DNA from: Apis mellifera | Lineage: Eukaryota > Arthropoda > Insecta > Hymenoptera > Apidae | Assembly: GCF_003254395.2 (NCBI RefSeq) | Contig: NC_037647.1 | Coordinates: forward strand, 8,798,550 to 8,862,549 | DNA: 64,000 nucleotides | Direction: 5' to 3' | Shown here: positions 1 through 11,800 of the stretch, piece after piece | Layout of the letters: each line of letters opens with the position of its first letter | Numbering within the stretch: the first letter of the stretch is position 1 | Notes under the pieces: generated by a model | What the model was told of the DNA's origin: nothing | Seen by the model: only the letters and a program-made list of their open reading frames with translations | Databases searched by the model: none | Translations under genes and position numbers: made by a program

Positions 1-769
1 TTCGGAATATACAGAGATATCGTGCAACTAATATAACGGCGTTCCCACGTTGCGTTACGTATATCCCTTTGCGCTCCCTTTCAAGCCTTTAATATTTGTA
101 CTTTAGATACCAATCACCTCTTTCTCTTTCACCCTTTCTGTACCCGGACACACGCCACCTCATTCTTAAGGGTTTCTCGAGAACATCTATATATATATAT
201 ATATATAAAGAAACAAAGGGGAAAAAAAAAAAAAAAAAGATAAAATAAAATGAAACGTGAAAAACGAAAAAGAAAGGGTTCCCTGTGGGAACGCGTACGA
301 TTACGAAAGAGGAAAACAATTAAGCAACCCTATAAATAATTGATTATACATATATATACATATAAATATATATATATCTGTATATGTATACCTAAAATCT
401 TTGAAAACTATCGATATATGATATATATGTAATAAGTACTATTTAAATATTGTAACAATTGTATATGATTTTAATACTACATGCTAATTGTATTATATAT
501 ATATGAAAGATCTGCGACCTCCCACTTGTAGAACACACTCGATCGTAACACACACGCATCCACACTGATCTACATACACCTATACATACACATGCACACG
601 GATATACACACACATTATCACATTTGCAAGTAAAAAACGCCCGCGCGTGCGCGCGCGCGCGCACACAACACACGTAGACACACCAGAGACAAGACAGACA
701 GATTCGTATTCGGTGAACATCGTATCCGTATAATATACGAACGTTTAACGAAGAAGAAGCAAAGCTTCT

Positions 770-796
770 GTCTCTCTCTCTCTCTCTCTCTCTCTC
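770..796. repeat. TC dinucleotide microsatellite
   Basis: About 13 near-perfect TC units follow a CA/GC-rich block. On the minus strand this reads GA, the kind of sequence bound by insect GAGA-type factors, but length polymorphism alone would explain it. Confidence 0.8.
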
Positions 797-1017
797 CCTC
801 CCTTCGTTGGATGTAAGCTTGCGAATACAAATTTACAATATACACGATATATACATACAAAAGCATACATATTCGGGACACCGTGTACTTCATTTTTTTC
901 ATCATCTTCGCACCCACCGGTTTCAACTGCCATGGCGCTATTATTCGTTAAACGAGCAAGCAAACAGTTAATCGAGTAACAAAGAAAAACGAGAATTAGA
1001 AAAATTGTTTCGCGACA

Positions 1018-1101
1018 TCCTTGGTTCACCTGGTCGGAGTTGGCGCCCGTTCGGGTGAACGAACGGGTCGACGAGATACACGGCTCCACGTGAACCAAGG
1101 A
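1018..1101. repeat. Nested inverted repeat (two-tier hairpin)
   Basis: The outer arms are perfect 12-bp complements (1018-1029 TCCTTGGTTCAC and 1090-1101 GTGAACCAAGGA). Inside them sit perfect 8-bp arms (1046-1053 CCCGTTCG and 1060-1067 CGAACGGG) around a 6-nt loop. As RNA this would fold as a long stem with internal bulges. The function is unknown; it is not a recognised tRNA, snRNA or known microRNA. Confidence 0.7.
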
Positions 1102-4100
1102 GGAACGAAGAGGACGTAGTAGAGTAACATCCACGGGAATGGTGCGCCCTGATATTAAGACTGATGTACAGTAGCGCGCTATTCTCATTTCACAGAGATA
1201 TTTCGTCATTTTCTCATCATTTCATCATCCCACGAGATACACGTAACACGTAACAATTCTCCTCGACACGGTCACACGAAGACAACCATTGGATTCGCAG
1301 GGCTAATTGAACATATATATATAAATATATATATATCGTATATATTTGTCAGATATATGTCATATATGTATGCGTACACTCGTTTGCCACGCCACTGGCT
1401 CTTACACTTGCACGCGTCGAATTGTCATGTCACCCGTGTGACTTTTATTATTCCGATATATTTAATCGCGTGCGTGTACATTGTTGCGGATTATGAATCG
1501 TTCATTGCTGCGAAACGTGAGGGAAAGATATCATCGGCTAAATTGTAAGGCGTTTGTAATATATACGAAGCATGTATAAGCTAATGTAATTGTAAATTGT
1601 TTGACGTGTTGCGTTTGCTTTGAATCGCTTTGAAAAAAAAGGAAAAGTGTGAAATTTTGTGATAGACGGTAATAACTTTTTGAAAGCTCTCTTCTTGTAT
1701 TCTAGCTTCTCGTTAATTATTATCGGTTTTCACAATATGCGGTTTTATTCATTCGTTGAACGTAAAAAATGAAAATATAATAAAAAAAAATAATAATTGT
1801 TGTTCGATACTCGCGCGAGCAATGTACGAGCCGGTGATGCTTTTGGGACACACGGTAGATGCAGAGGGATATAAAAAGCAAGAAATATATTCCATATTAG
1901 CGGATAATTAGATAAGTGGGACGGACAGGCATACGGATTAAAACAAAAAAAATTGCATAACTTGTATATTAGTGTATAGAACGTAGAAACGATGAAATAG
2001 CCACGAAAAGAATCATTTTCGACGATGTTTTTTACAAGCAGGCAGAACAGTGCGAGTAGATTAAAGATACAAACAAAAAAAAAAAATGATAAAAAATACG
2101 TCATTGTACCATTTAAGTAAAAACTAAAAAAAAAAAGGAAAAAAGTAACGAGAGAGCATGTCAAAAAAGCAGTTTATAAAAAAAATGCACTAGCGACGAA
2201 AAAGAGCCACTACAAACCGCCACCTCGAAAAAAACCCACCCATTCCTCAGTAAAAAGAAGAAAAAAAAAAAAAAAAAAGAAAGAAAAAAAAGGAAAAAAA
2301 AGAGCGTAGATTTTTTTAAATAATCTTATGTCGATAGTAGAACCGACATTCCGAAATTTTTCGAAAAAAAAAAAAAGAAACAGTACGCGAAAAACGATGC
2401 ACGCGAGATTTTTTACAATATAAAAAGGCTAAAAAAGAAAAACAATTCTTTGCAATAAGTTTTCAGCTTCATTCGATTATTTCTTTCTTTCTTGTTTAAC
2501 GAAATATTTATCGTGTTCGTTCGTTCATCAATTATCGCATTCCTGTTTATATCTGTTGATCGATTCTTTGATTGGGATAACACGAATTTATTTCGACTCG
2601 TGGTGGTAGCGGTTTCTTAAGATGCCCAGGTCCAAAGAGTTCTGTTTTGCGGCTTTACTTTAAACAAACGTTCTGTCGAACCAACAACATGCAAAGCGTT
2701 TCCGCCGATAAATATATGTATTGTAAAACTATTTCCAGGAACGATTCACATCGTTACGGTATTATTATATACTAATTAGCGTCTTTGTCGATTGTATTTC
2801 ATATTTTCTAGAACGTTAAATAAAAAGATTTTCGAATCTGAATATAATGTGAAAGAAGGATGTCGTGATAACTTATTACAATAAAATGAATAAAAAAAAA
2901 AAAAAAAAAATGAAATCAAAAAGAATTTCTACGTTCTCTTATTCATTTTTCGATTCAACGTTTTAGATCGTCATCATATGTAAATTTGGCTCTTTGGATC
3001 CAGTGCATTTCTGATTTCTTTGATTCAAATGGTTATTTCAACTTATTTCGTCGTTAGTGTTCACGGTTTTTCTTTATATTTTTGTTTTTCTTTTTATTTT
3101 CCCATTATTTTATACATCTCTTTGTATTGAATGTTGTATTTTTCGTTTATTAAAAAAAAAAAGGAAAAAAAAGAAAGGAAAAAAAAAGAAAAAAAAAGAA
3201 AAAAAAGAACGAAAGAAAGAAAAAAAAATATTAAAGATAAAAAATAGAAACAAACCGTATTGATATAACTGCATTTTTACAACTATAAATGCTCTCCTTT
3301 AAAAAAATAAAGTTAAAAGCGATTGACTAATCGAATTAAATATTCTACAGTATATTTTTTAAATGGTATTTGTTTGTATTGTAAACTTTATAACTAGTAG
3401 ACGCAATTAATTATTATGATAATTACATGTATGCTTTCTGTTGCTTGAGTTTTGCCTTTTTTTTTTTTCTTAATTTTTTCTTTTTTATATATATTCAAGG
3501 AATACCTATCTTAGAAGTTATATATATTTATTGTCATCTCCTACACCGATGATTCGAGACAATTTACGTGTAGGGCGATCTACGTTCTTGTTTTTATCGA
3601 ATATTTCTTATGTTTCTTTTGAATTTTTATTAATAGAATCGTAAATAATTCAAAAAAATTCTTTAATTAAATTTTCAAAATTCCAAGGTAATTATTCGAA
3701 GATAAAAAAATTGACATTAAAACGTAGGTAGCCATACTGGTAGTTTGTCTTGATTATTAGCATTTTACTCATTAGTAGGCATACCTAATGCATCAGATTT
3801 ACACAACACTTTTACACACTTACACACTTGAAAAAAATGATAATGAATTAACGGTATTCTAAATGTAACGTGTATATGGCTGTACAAATGTAACATTTTT
3901 TTCCATTATGTATGATGATATTATTAATGATAATGAAAAATGGGAAGATTTGATGCAAAAAAATGTGGTATAATTAAATTTACAAAAAGAAAAAGAACAT
4001 GTGTGCACATTGATCAATACATATCCGACTGTACAGTCGGTACGAGTATCGATCAATCGATTCACTCCCGAGTGATTTACCAATAAACTACTATTACTTT

Positions 4101-4311
4101 TAATTATTATAAAATACCATTTCTGTAATAACATTATGATATAAAACCATACATTGAATGGCAAAATTTCAGTGATTTGGTATCCTGCATAATTCTTTTC
4201 TCCCGTTTGCTTCCTTAGTAGATGTACCTGTATTATAAATACTGTAATATGTAAATATCACGCATTCTTTATGAGGATTACAATGAACATTTTATATCTT
4301 TAAAAGTAAAG

Positions 4312-4317
4312 TTTATT
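4312..4317 (-). terminator. Candidate Fip1 polyadenylation signal
   Basis: The plus strand reads TTTATT, giving AATAAA on the minus strand about 250 nt after the Fip1 stop codon. It is the first good hexamer in a plausible 3' UTR position. Hexamers are frequent in AT-rich DNA, so this is a candidate only. Confidence 0.4.
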
Positions 4318-4565
4318 GTTATTCTTTATAACTTATTTGTTGGCTAGAAATTGCTGATTACGCACGAGTGAGAAGTGCAGAGTATATTGTATGGTAGTCT
4401 CAGGTAAAATCAAATTACTTATTGCATCTGCTATTCATTTTATGAAATAATAATCAACGTATATTCTGGAAAGTAACATATGAAAAGTTACATTATTAAA
4501 AGACTCAGCATTTTATATTCAGCATGCCAATGTGGCCGCGGATATTTTGTAAATATTTTTTTCTT

Positions 4566-6662
4566 TTATTCGCTCTCTTCTTTAGAACGTTCTCTCTCGG
4601 AACGTCTAGATTTCTTCTTACGCCGACTTGGACTTCGGGACCTGGATTTATGTCTACGAGACCGAGATCTCGATCGATGTCGATGTCTAAAAAGATATAG
4701 AAAGTATTGTTACACAATTTTATTATTACTTATTTATATTACAATTTTATTATTTTATTTTATTTTAAATAACACAGGTATCGAGAAATGAAGGTATAAA
4801 TAAATGAAAAAAATAAATTGATAAATCATAATCGTAATGAAATAAATTGGAAATGATATTAATTTTAAGTATCACATATTTTTTTAACTCCGCATTGCTT
4901 TATTACCGATCTTTGTGTCGATATTGAGATCGAGATCTATCACGATCTCTTTCTTCATCTCGTGACATTGAATCTCTTTCTCTGTCTCGTTCTCTAATCA
5001 TAGAATCCTTTTCTCTTTCACGATCGCGATCTCTATCCTTATCTCTTTCTCTGTCCCTTCCCATTGAATCTAATTCTCTATCACGATCTCTTTCTCTTTC
5101 CCGATCTCTTTCACGATCTCGAGAATCTCTAGGTGGCATTATAGGAGGAATATTTGTAGGAGGTACCATAGTTGGTATTGTTTTTGGGCCAGTATCTTTT
5201 TCATCTTCCCCTTCTGTCATTGGAATAGCTAAATTTGTTGGTTGCCATGTCTGAAATATAAAGAATAATCAAATTCTTTTAAGAAATAAAAATTAATAGT
5301 AAAACATGCAAGATTTAATATATACCGGATCGTTGCCCCATTGATTATCTTGTGTAGGTTCATAACTTTGATAATATGGATCTGTTTCAGGCATGTAAAA
5401 AGGAGCTGGTTCTCCAGGGTATCCAGGAGGAGGCATATCAAATGCAGGAGGCATTCCTGCTCCTGGTGGTGGCACACTCATATCAGGAAAACCTGGTTTT
5501 CTAGAATATTCTCTCCTATCTGCAGTCATTACTTGTATCACATTTCCTTTTGGTGGAGATTTATCAAGATTTCTTCTTGAAGCTAAACCTGAACTACCAA
5601 TTACATCTATTGTTCCTGCCATTTTTCTTCCTGGAGGTGGTCCTGCTCTCTTTGGTCCCATTATGCCAGAATATTTACTGTTATCATTAGTAATTGCAAC
5701 TTGAGGTACTCTCATACTGCCTGCGTTACCACTACCTCCCCCTGCATTCAATATCAAACCTACTCCAGATTCACTTCTCATTCTCTTTTGTCTTTCACAA
5801 TAAGCTCTCCATGTTTCTTCATTAAAACCGTAATTAAAATAATCAGTAATGTCAGCACCAGGCTGTCTCCAAGGTTTATCTTCTAATTGATCTAAATTGA
5901 ACTCGTGAGCAGGCATACCATTGATAACTCCTATAGTTTCAAATTCATCTATACTGAATTTTCCTGGTTGTTTATTTAACTTATCTGGTACACCTGATGC
6001 ATTTGTCAGCAATCCTCCTCTTTTAATATTAAGGCTACCATATGCAGGAGTTGACTTAATATCACCAATAACAACATGTACATCATCATCGGAATCTGAA
6101 TCACTAGCAGCTTCTCCATCTTCTTGACTGGAAGCTTCTCTTATTCCATTTTTGTTTATTTCTGTATTATTTTCATTTGGAATATTATTAGTTGGTGAAG
6201 ATTCTTCTTCTGGTGGTTCTGCCTCCTCAGATGGCTATAATTGAAGATAAATATTAAAGATTGAATTTAATTTCAAATCGTTTACAAATTAAATAGGTTA
6301 TGTTTGTACGATAATAACGCGTATTTTGATGTGATAAAATATTTTTGAAAATATTTTTTCGAATAATGTATATAACCAATATTACAAAAGCTTAAACATT
6401 TAATATCTTACGATCATTTTTGTTAATTTTTTTCAATAAAAATCGATAATAATAACTGAATAAAAGGTTAGGAAAAACGAACCTCTGTTGGTGGATCAAT
6501 AACATTTTCTGTTTTCTGATCTTCCAAAATTTCTGACTTTTCTTGTATTGTAGCAGGAATTGAGTCATTTTCTTGGCTTTCTGGTTGAACGGATGTCGGT
6601 GTATATTCTTTTCCATCAGTTGAATCTCCATATAACCATTGATCCTCATTTTCATCCGCCAT
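4566..6662 (-). CDS. Fip1: Pre-mRNA 3'-end-processing factor Fip1
   Basis: Fip1 is the CPSF subunit that tethers poly(A) polymerase to the cleavage and polyadenylation machinery in the nucleus. Coding exons on the minus strand are 6662-6483, 6234-5326, 5250-4907 and 4686-4566. They have GT/AG borders and join in frame to 517 aa. The start ATG at 6662 has a strong context (A at -3, G at +4) and opens with MADENEDQWLYG, matching the acidic W-L-Y-G start of animal Fip1. An acidic patch with DDDVHVVIGDIK lies near residues 110-120. The Fip1 signature, with EDKPWRQPGAD and DYFNYGFNEETW, spans about 177-212. It is followed by MAGTIDVIG, a proline-rich middle, and a C-terminal RD/RE then RS-rich tail, as in human FIP1L1 (longer isoform). 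The gene is head-to-head with SPCS2. Identification is secure; the unseen part is the UTR extent. Confidence 0.96.
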
Positions 6663-7029
6663 TTTTCCTCTCTTCTCACTTGACAATTAAAGAATTCCGC
6701 ATTTTCTGAACACGCGTAAACGATCAAAATACGAGTGCTTCATCCTGCAGGTTCACCAACCATTTGTTAATATTAAAACTAATTTTAATTTAAACTATTT
6801 AATATTTTATATTTTTTTATTATTCCATTTTTTACAATGAAATTCTTATATTTTTTTTAATCAAAATAATAAAAAAATATCTGATAAATTACATATTAAC
6901 TATTATAAATCTAAAAAATTGTTCTTAAGGTGGTATTAATGTATCAAAAGATTTAATGATTTGACGTGTACAAAAGTATATAGTGAATTGGTATATCTAT
7001 AACTGTTTTGTTGTAAGATTACAGTTAGA
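6663..7029. promoter_or_regulatory. Head-to-head intergenic region, likely bidirectional promoter (Fip1/SPCS2)
   Basis: Only 367 bp separate the two divergent start codons, so both 5' UTRs and both core promoters must fit here unless an upstream exon lies inside the neighbour. No clear TATA box stands out from the AT-rich background. The Fip1-proximal part holds a CpG-containing patch (CACGCGTAAACG near 6711). Bidirectional promoter use is inferred from the spacing. Confidence 0.55.
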
Positions 7030-8048
7030 ATGGGTGCAGATAAAAATACAGAAAATCTTGTAAGTTTAATTGTGTAATTTTAAAGAATGAATATTTAATA
7101 AAATGTATATTTCCAATATTTTAATATTATTGAAAAATTTATCGCTATGTATCTCAGTCGTAAATATATATTAAACATGCCACATATGGTATTTTTGAGT
7201 ATAAAAGTTATATTTTAATTAAATTTTATATATTATATCAATAGATTTATATAATATATTAATGTGGATTTTTTAAAATCACTATCAATTTATATTTTAT
7301 ACATGTTTTTATTTCTATATTATTTTTTTGTTATGTTTACTACTGATATTAGATATAAAATGTTATTTAATATGTATTATTTAAAAATATACTTTTTTTT
7401 AAATTAAATTTATTCTTTTAGGTAATTAAAATCAATAAATGGGATGGATCTGCAGTAAAGAATGCATTAGATGATGCAGTTAAGGATGTACTTACAAAAA
7501 AATATAATTATATAGAAAACTTTGCTTTACTTGATGGAAGATTAGCTCTATGTGGAATTGCTGTAACAGTAGCAATTGTTGCTCTTCTTTGTGATTATTT
7601 ATATCCTTTTCCTGCATCCAAACCAGTTTTAGCTATTTGTGTTACTTTATACTTCCTGTTAATAGGACTTCTTACTTTATATACAACATACAAAGAAAAG
7701 GGTATATTTGTTGTAGCTATTCAAAGGTAAATTTTATACATTATACATAATATAATTCACTTAAAATTTAAAATCTTTAAGTTATTATATTTTATATATT
7801 TTAGGGATCCTGCAGGTTTTAATCCTGATCTTATTTGGGAAGCAAGTTCATATTTAAAAAGATATGACGATAAATATAATCTTGTGCTATCTGTTAGAAG
7901 TACTGCTACGGGAAATGTGAATGAAACTAGTGTTACAAAATCTGTTGCAAATTTTATTGATGTCAATGGCGTTGTTATTCCAGAATTGATAGAAAATGTT
8001 GTGACAAATATGCATGATAGCTTAACTATTCAACGTAAAGAAAAGTAG
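7030..8048 (+). CDS. Spcs2: Signal peptidase complex subunit 2 (SPC25)
   Basis: This is a non-catalytic subunit of the ER signal peptidase, which removes signal peptides from secretory and membrane proteins. Coding exons 7030-7059, 7422-7726 and 7805-8048 have GTAAGT or GTAAAT donors and AG acceptors and join to 192 aa, close to the usual 190-226. The first coding exon gives only ten residues (MGADKNTENL). The body shows the family pattern: INKWDGSAVKNALDDAV, then KKYNYIENFALLDGRL, then two membrane segments at about residues 51-70 and 78-100 joined by a short loop (YPFPASKP), then a cytosolic C-terminal domain with DPDLIWEASSYLKRYDDKY-like spacing. A lysine-containing end (RKEK) precedes the stop. 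It is convergent with SMC3. The call is confident. Confidence 0.96.
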
Positions 8049-8803
8049 CAGAAAGAATGATATTCAATTGAATATGATCATTATCTTTTTTTTTATAATA
8101 TATAAAAAATTGTTTTTTTTTTATTTTTCATGTATTTCATACTGGTATTAAACCATTTTGAAAATAAAAGTTCAAAGATTTTAAAATTGTGTATGTATTA
8201 TATAATTCATGTTTAAATACAATAGAAAAACAAATATAAATTTTTACATTACTGTTAATAGAATAAAAAATTTCTTTTTCACTTACAATACTAGTAAATT
8301 ATTTACATAACTATACTTTATTTGACAATTCATTTTCAATATCACAGTTGAAATGAAATTGATGATAGCCATTGAGATAAAAAAAATATATATATATCTA
8401 ACAATCAAGAAATAAGAAAAAAAAAATAAAAAAATTGATTATTAATAAATAATAGCCATTGAAAATTGTATACATACTTCTAATAATTAAGAAATAAATT
8501 GGTAAAAATAAAAGCGACAGACATTTAGATTACATTAAATAATATATGTGAGTTATCAATGAAAAATGAAAATGACTGATTGTTCCCTAAACAGGTACAT
8601 TAACAAAATGTGTCGTCTTCGTATTGAAGAATCGAAACTTTTTTTATGTAATATAATAAACATATATTTTTAGAAAAATTTTTGTAAAAACGAGCAACAG
8701 ACAAAATATTTCAGCTAATTTATATTCTATATAAAACTCGTTTTTTTTTTTTTTTTTTTGAGAAAATAACCGTTTCCAGACTAATGATAATTTATATTTT
8801 ATA
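8049..8803. other. Convergent 3' region between SPCS2 and SMC3
   Basis: This AT-rich stretch of 755 bp holds the 3' UTRs of two convergent genes. AATAAA at 8163-8168 on the plus strand is a good SPCS2 polyadenylation candidate, about 115 nt past its stop. TTTATT at 8317-8322 is one candidate signal for SMC3 on the minus strand. A 20-nt T-tract lies at about 8741-8759. No gene is visible. Confidence 0.6.
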
Positions 8804-11800
8804 TTAACCATGTGTTGTATCATCTTCTACAAAATCCGCTGCTTCTTCTCGTGTTACGCATACAACGTGAGAAACTTTATTTCTAAATTTAACACCATAA
8901 AATTTATTCGCATGTTGCAACAATTCTGGCCTGTAATATAAATAATGATTAAACAAATTAAAAGAAATAATTTTAGAAAATAATATAAAATACCTGAAAG
9001 TTGTCGTAATAAATTGGGCATCGGAACTAAGTTCGTGAATCATATCTGCTACAGCTTTTCTGTGTTGCGCGTCTAAAGCTTGATCAATTTCATCGAACAA
9101 ATAAAACGGTGCTGGATCACATTTTTGAATTGCAAATATCAATGCTAATGCTACAAGTGATTTTTGTCCACCAGATAATTGATTCATTTCTCTCATTTCA
9201 GCTCTATGACCCGTGAAAGATACTCGTATACCTATAGAAAGAAATATTAAAATAATTTATTTTTCTTTCTAATTTTATTTTTCTTTTTTATTTCTAATAA
9301 TAAAAAATAAATATGAAAATTATCTTACCAACACCAATAAACCTATCGGAATCAGCAGATTCTGGCGTTGTATCATCTCCTTTATCTCCATCTGCTGTTT
9401 TCATAACCAATTGAGCATGACCTGATGGCACAAGCTTTTTAAAGACTTCACTGAAATATTTGCTTACCTAAATATAAGAAAATGATTTCAATATTTTAAT
9501 TTCTATAAATACAAACAAAACGAAATAACATAATAAACACAAAACAATATCAAGTTACATACTTGTTTGAATGTAAATTGAATAGCTTCACATTTACGTT
9601 GTTCAAGTACTGACATTAACTCTTTAATTTTTTCATCACCTCTATCTAATTCTTCTTTTCTTTTTACTAATTTCTCTTTTTGATCACTAAATGACATAAA
9701 TTGATCTAATGCTTTTTTATTTACATGGCTAAAATAAAAAATAATAATATAAGTTTTTTTTTTGAACATGTTACATTTTATTAATTTTATTGTAAGATTT
9801 TATATTTTTATGTATGTTATCAATATACCTATATTTTTTTAAATGATTGTTTGCTTTTTCCATTTCTTTAAACAACTGTTTGGTAGACATAACACTAAAT
9901 TTGGAGTATACTTCATGACTAGGTAATGCACCAAGTTCAGTGATTTTTTGTGTACATTCTACTATTTTCTGTTGCAAAATATTCAATTTACTAGCTAGTT
10001 TTTCTAAATCTTTAGCATCAGCTTCTATTTTTTCTTGTGCTTCTTTTTCTTTAATTTTCCATTTCTCAACTTCTGCAGATTCTGCTTTTTGCTATAAAAA
10101 ACTTTATATCATATATATACCAATATTAGCCTTAATATAATTAATTAATAATTACTATACTTACTTTTTTTATAGCATTAGTTACTCTTTCATTTTGAGC
10201 TTTAAAATCTGCATTTACTTTTACTAATCTTTTTTCAATATCTGCTAATTGTGCTTTCGATGATTCTAACTGGCGTTGTCGATCTTCCACAGATATCTCC
10301 TGTAATGCTTGAACCAATTCATCTTTTCTTCTAACTAAATTATTGGTCAATAAATTTTCTAATTTATTTTTTTCAGCTTCTAATCGCATACGTTTAGCAA
10401 ATGCTTCTTTATTATCTTTTGTTAAGCGTCTTATATCATCATTTAATGTATCGACTTGACGTTGATCGGCAACAGATAATTGTGCCATAAGTTCTTGATG
10501 TAATTCACTTTCCAAACCTTCTTTCGTTGCACGCATTGCTTCCAAGCTCGATGTACACTGGGCTAAACTTCTTTCTTTCGGTGTACGATATCGTTCTATT
10601 GCACTTAGTTCTTCTTTCATAAGTCGTATTTCTGCTTTCATTTTATCATACACATCCCTATAATAATAAAACGAAATTAAAAATTTCGTTTTAAAAATTT
10701 TATTCATATGTATTAAAATATGACAAGTATAAAATAAATCTAAAGTGTTTTAATTTCGAATTTTAATTATAATTTTAATTACATAACTTACTTAGCTTTA
10801 CTGTTTTTAGTTTCTGTTCTTTGCATCTCACTGACATAGGAACTAATATTTTGATCTGCTTTTCTAATTTCTTCTTTAAGAGTTGCAAATTGAGATTCAA
10901 GAGATGAAATTTGAGCTATTAATTCTGATCTAGTTTTTTGTATTTCTAATCGAGATCTTAATGTATTAAAATATCCGCCTGTTAAAGATCCTTTTGAAGA
11001 TACTTGATCACCTTCAAGTGTTACACAATCTAAACCTGATGTGCGAGCCAAATTTGTTGCAGCTTCTAAATTACGACAGATTAATGTTTTTCCAAATATA
11101 TACCTATATTTACAAATTAAACATGAAAATATTCTTATTTTTATTATTCCTAAAATTAAATATTATATTAAAAAATTCATAATTTATTTACCTTAAGGCT
11201 TTATCATATTTTTGATCATAATTTAATTGTGATATCATTGGTATAGCATCACTAGTTTCTGGATAATCTATATCTTTCACATGAAGTCGATTTAAAGGCA
11301 TAAATGTTACTTCTCCTGGTAGACGTTGATTATTCATTTCTTTTAGAATTTTTGTTCCAAATTTATCAGTTTCCACAATATGATGAAATAATCGATTTCC
11401 AGCAGTTACCTCTACAGCCATATAAACACTCTTGTCGCAACTAAAATTCTCAATTACAGGCCCATAATAACTACTCACCTCATGGGCCATATCTTTACGT
11501 GTTCTAAAAAGAAAATATTATAAATATTAAATAAAAAATTTTAATATAATAACAATATTTCTAAAAAATTATACAAACATATCTAATTACCGAAATGTAT
11601 CTAGTACTTTTCGTACACTGTCTCGACCATTTAAAATAGGTTTTCCTGCCATAGATCGTAAACTTTGATCCGCTTTTGCTAAATCTTCTTTCAATCCAGA
11701 TAAATTAAGTTGTAATACACTCTCTTGTCGATATCTATAATATAAATGTAATTTATATTGTACAATTAAAATCTAAATTATAAAAAGTACTATATAATAA

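Larger units (their letters stand above)
1..4311. other. AT-rich non-coding stretch, no supported gene
   Basis: No open frame here has recognisable protein character. The longer ones run through CA/GC/CT microsatellites or A-tracts and have repetitive translations. Visible content is a TA run (189-207), a CA- and GC-alternating block (about 545-680), a TC run (770-796), a nested hairpin (1018-1101) and many long poly-A stretches between 1.7 and 3.3 kb. Several AATAAA hexamers on the plus strand (for example near 2818 and 2889) would fit the 3' UTR of a plus-strand gene lying left of the window, but nothing here proves that. The right limit is set by the candidate Fip1 polyadenylation signal. 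Confidence 0.55.

Noticed and set aside
745..1209. 154-residue minus-strand open frame
   Set aside because: It starts with a proper ATG but its last part runs through the TC microsatellite (RERERERE) and it has no domain. It also crosses the hairpin, whose structure explains the GC-rich middle.
6662..6686. Longer N terminus for Fip1 (extra eight residues)
   Set aside because: The extension begins with TTG rather than ATG. The ATG at 6662 has an excellent context and matches the family start.
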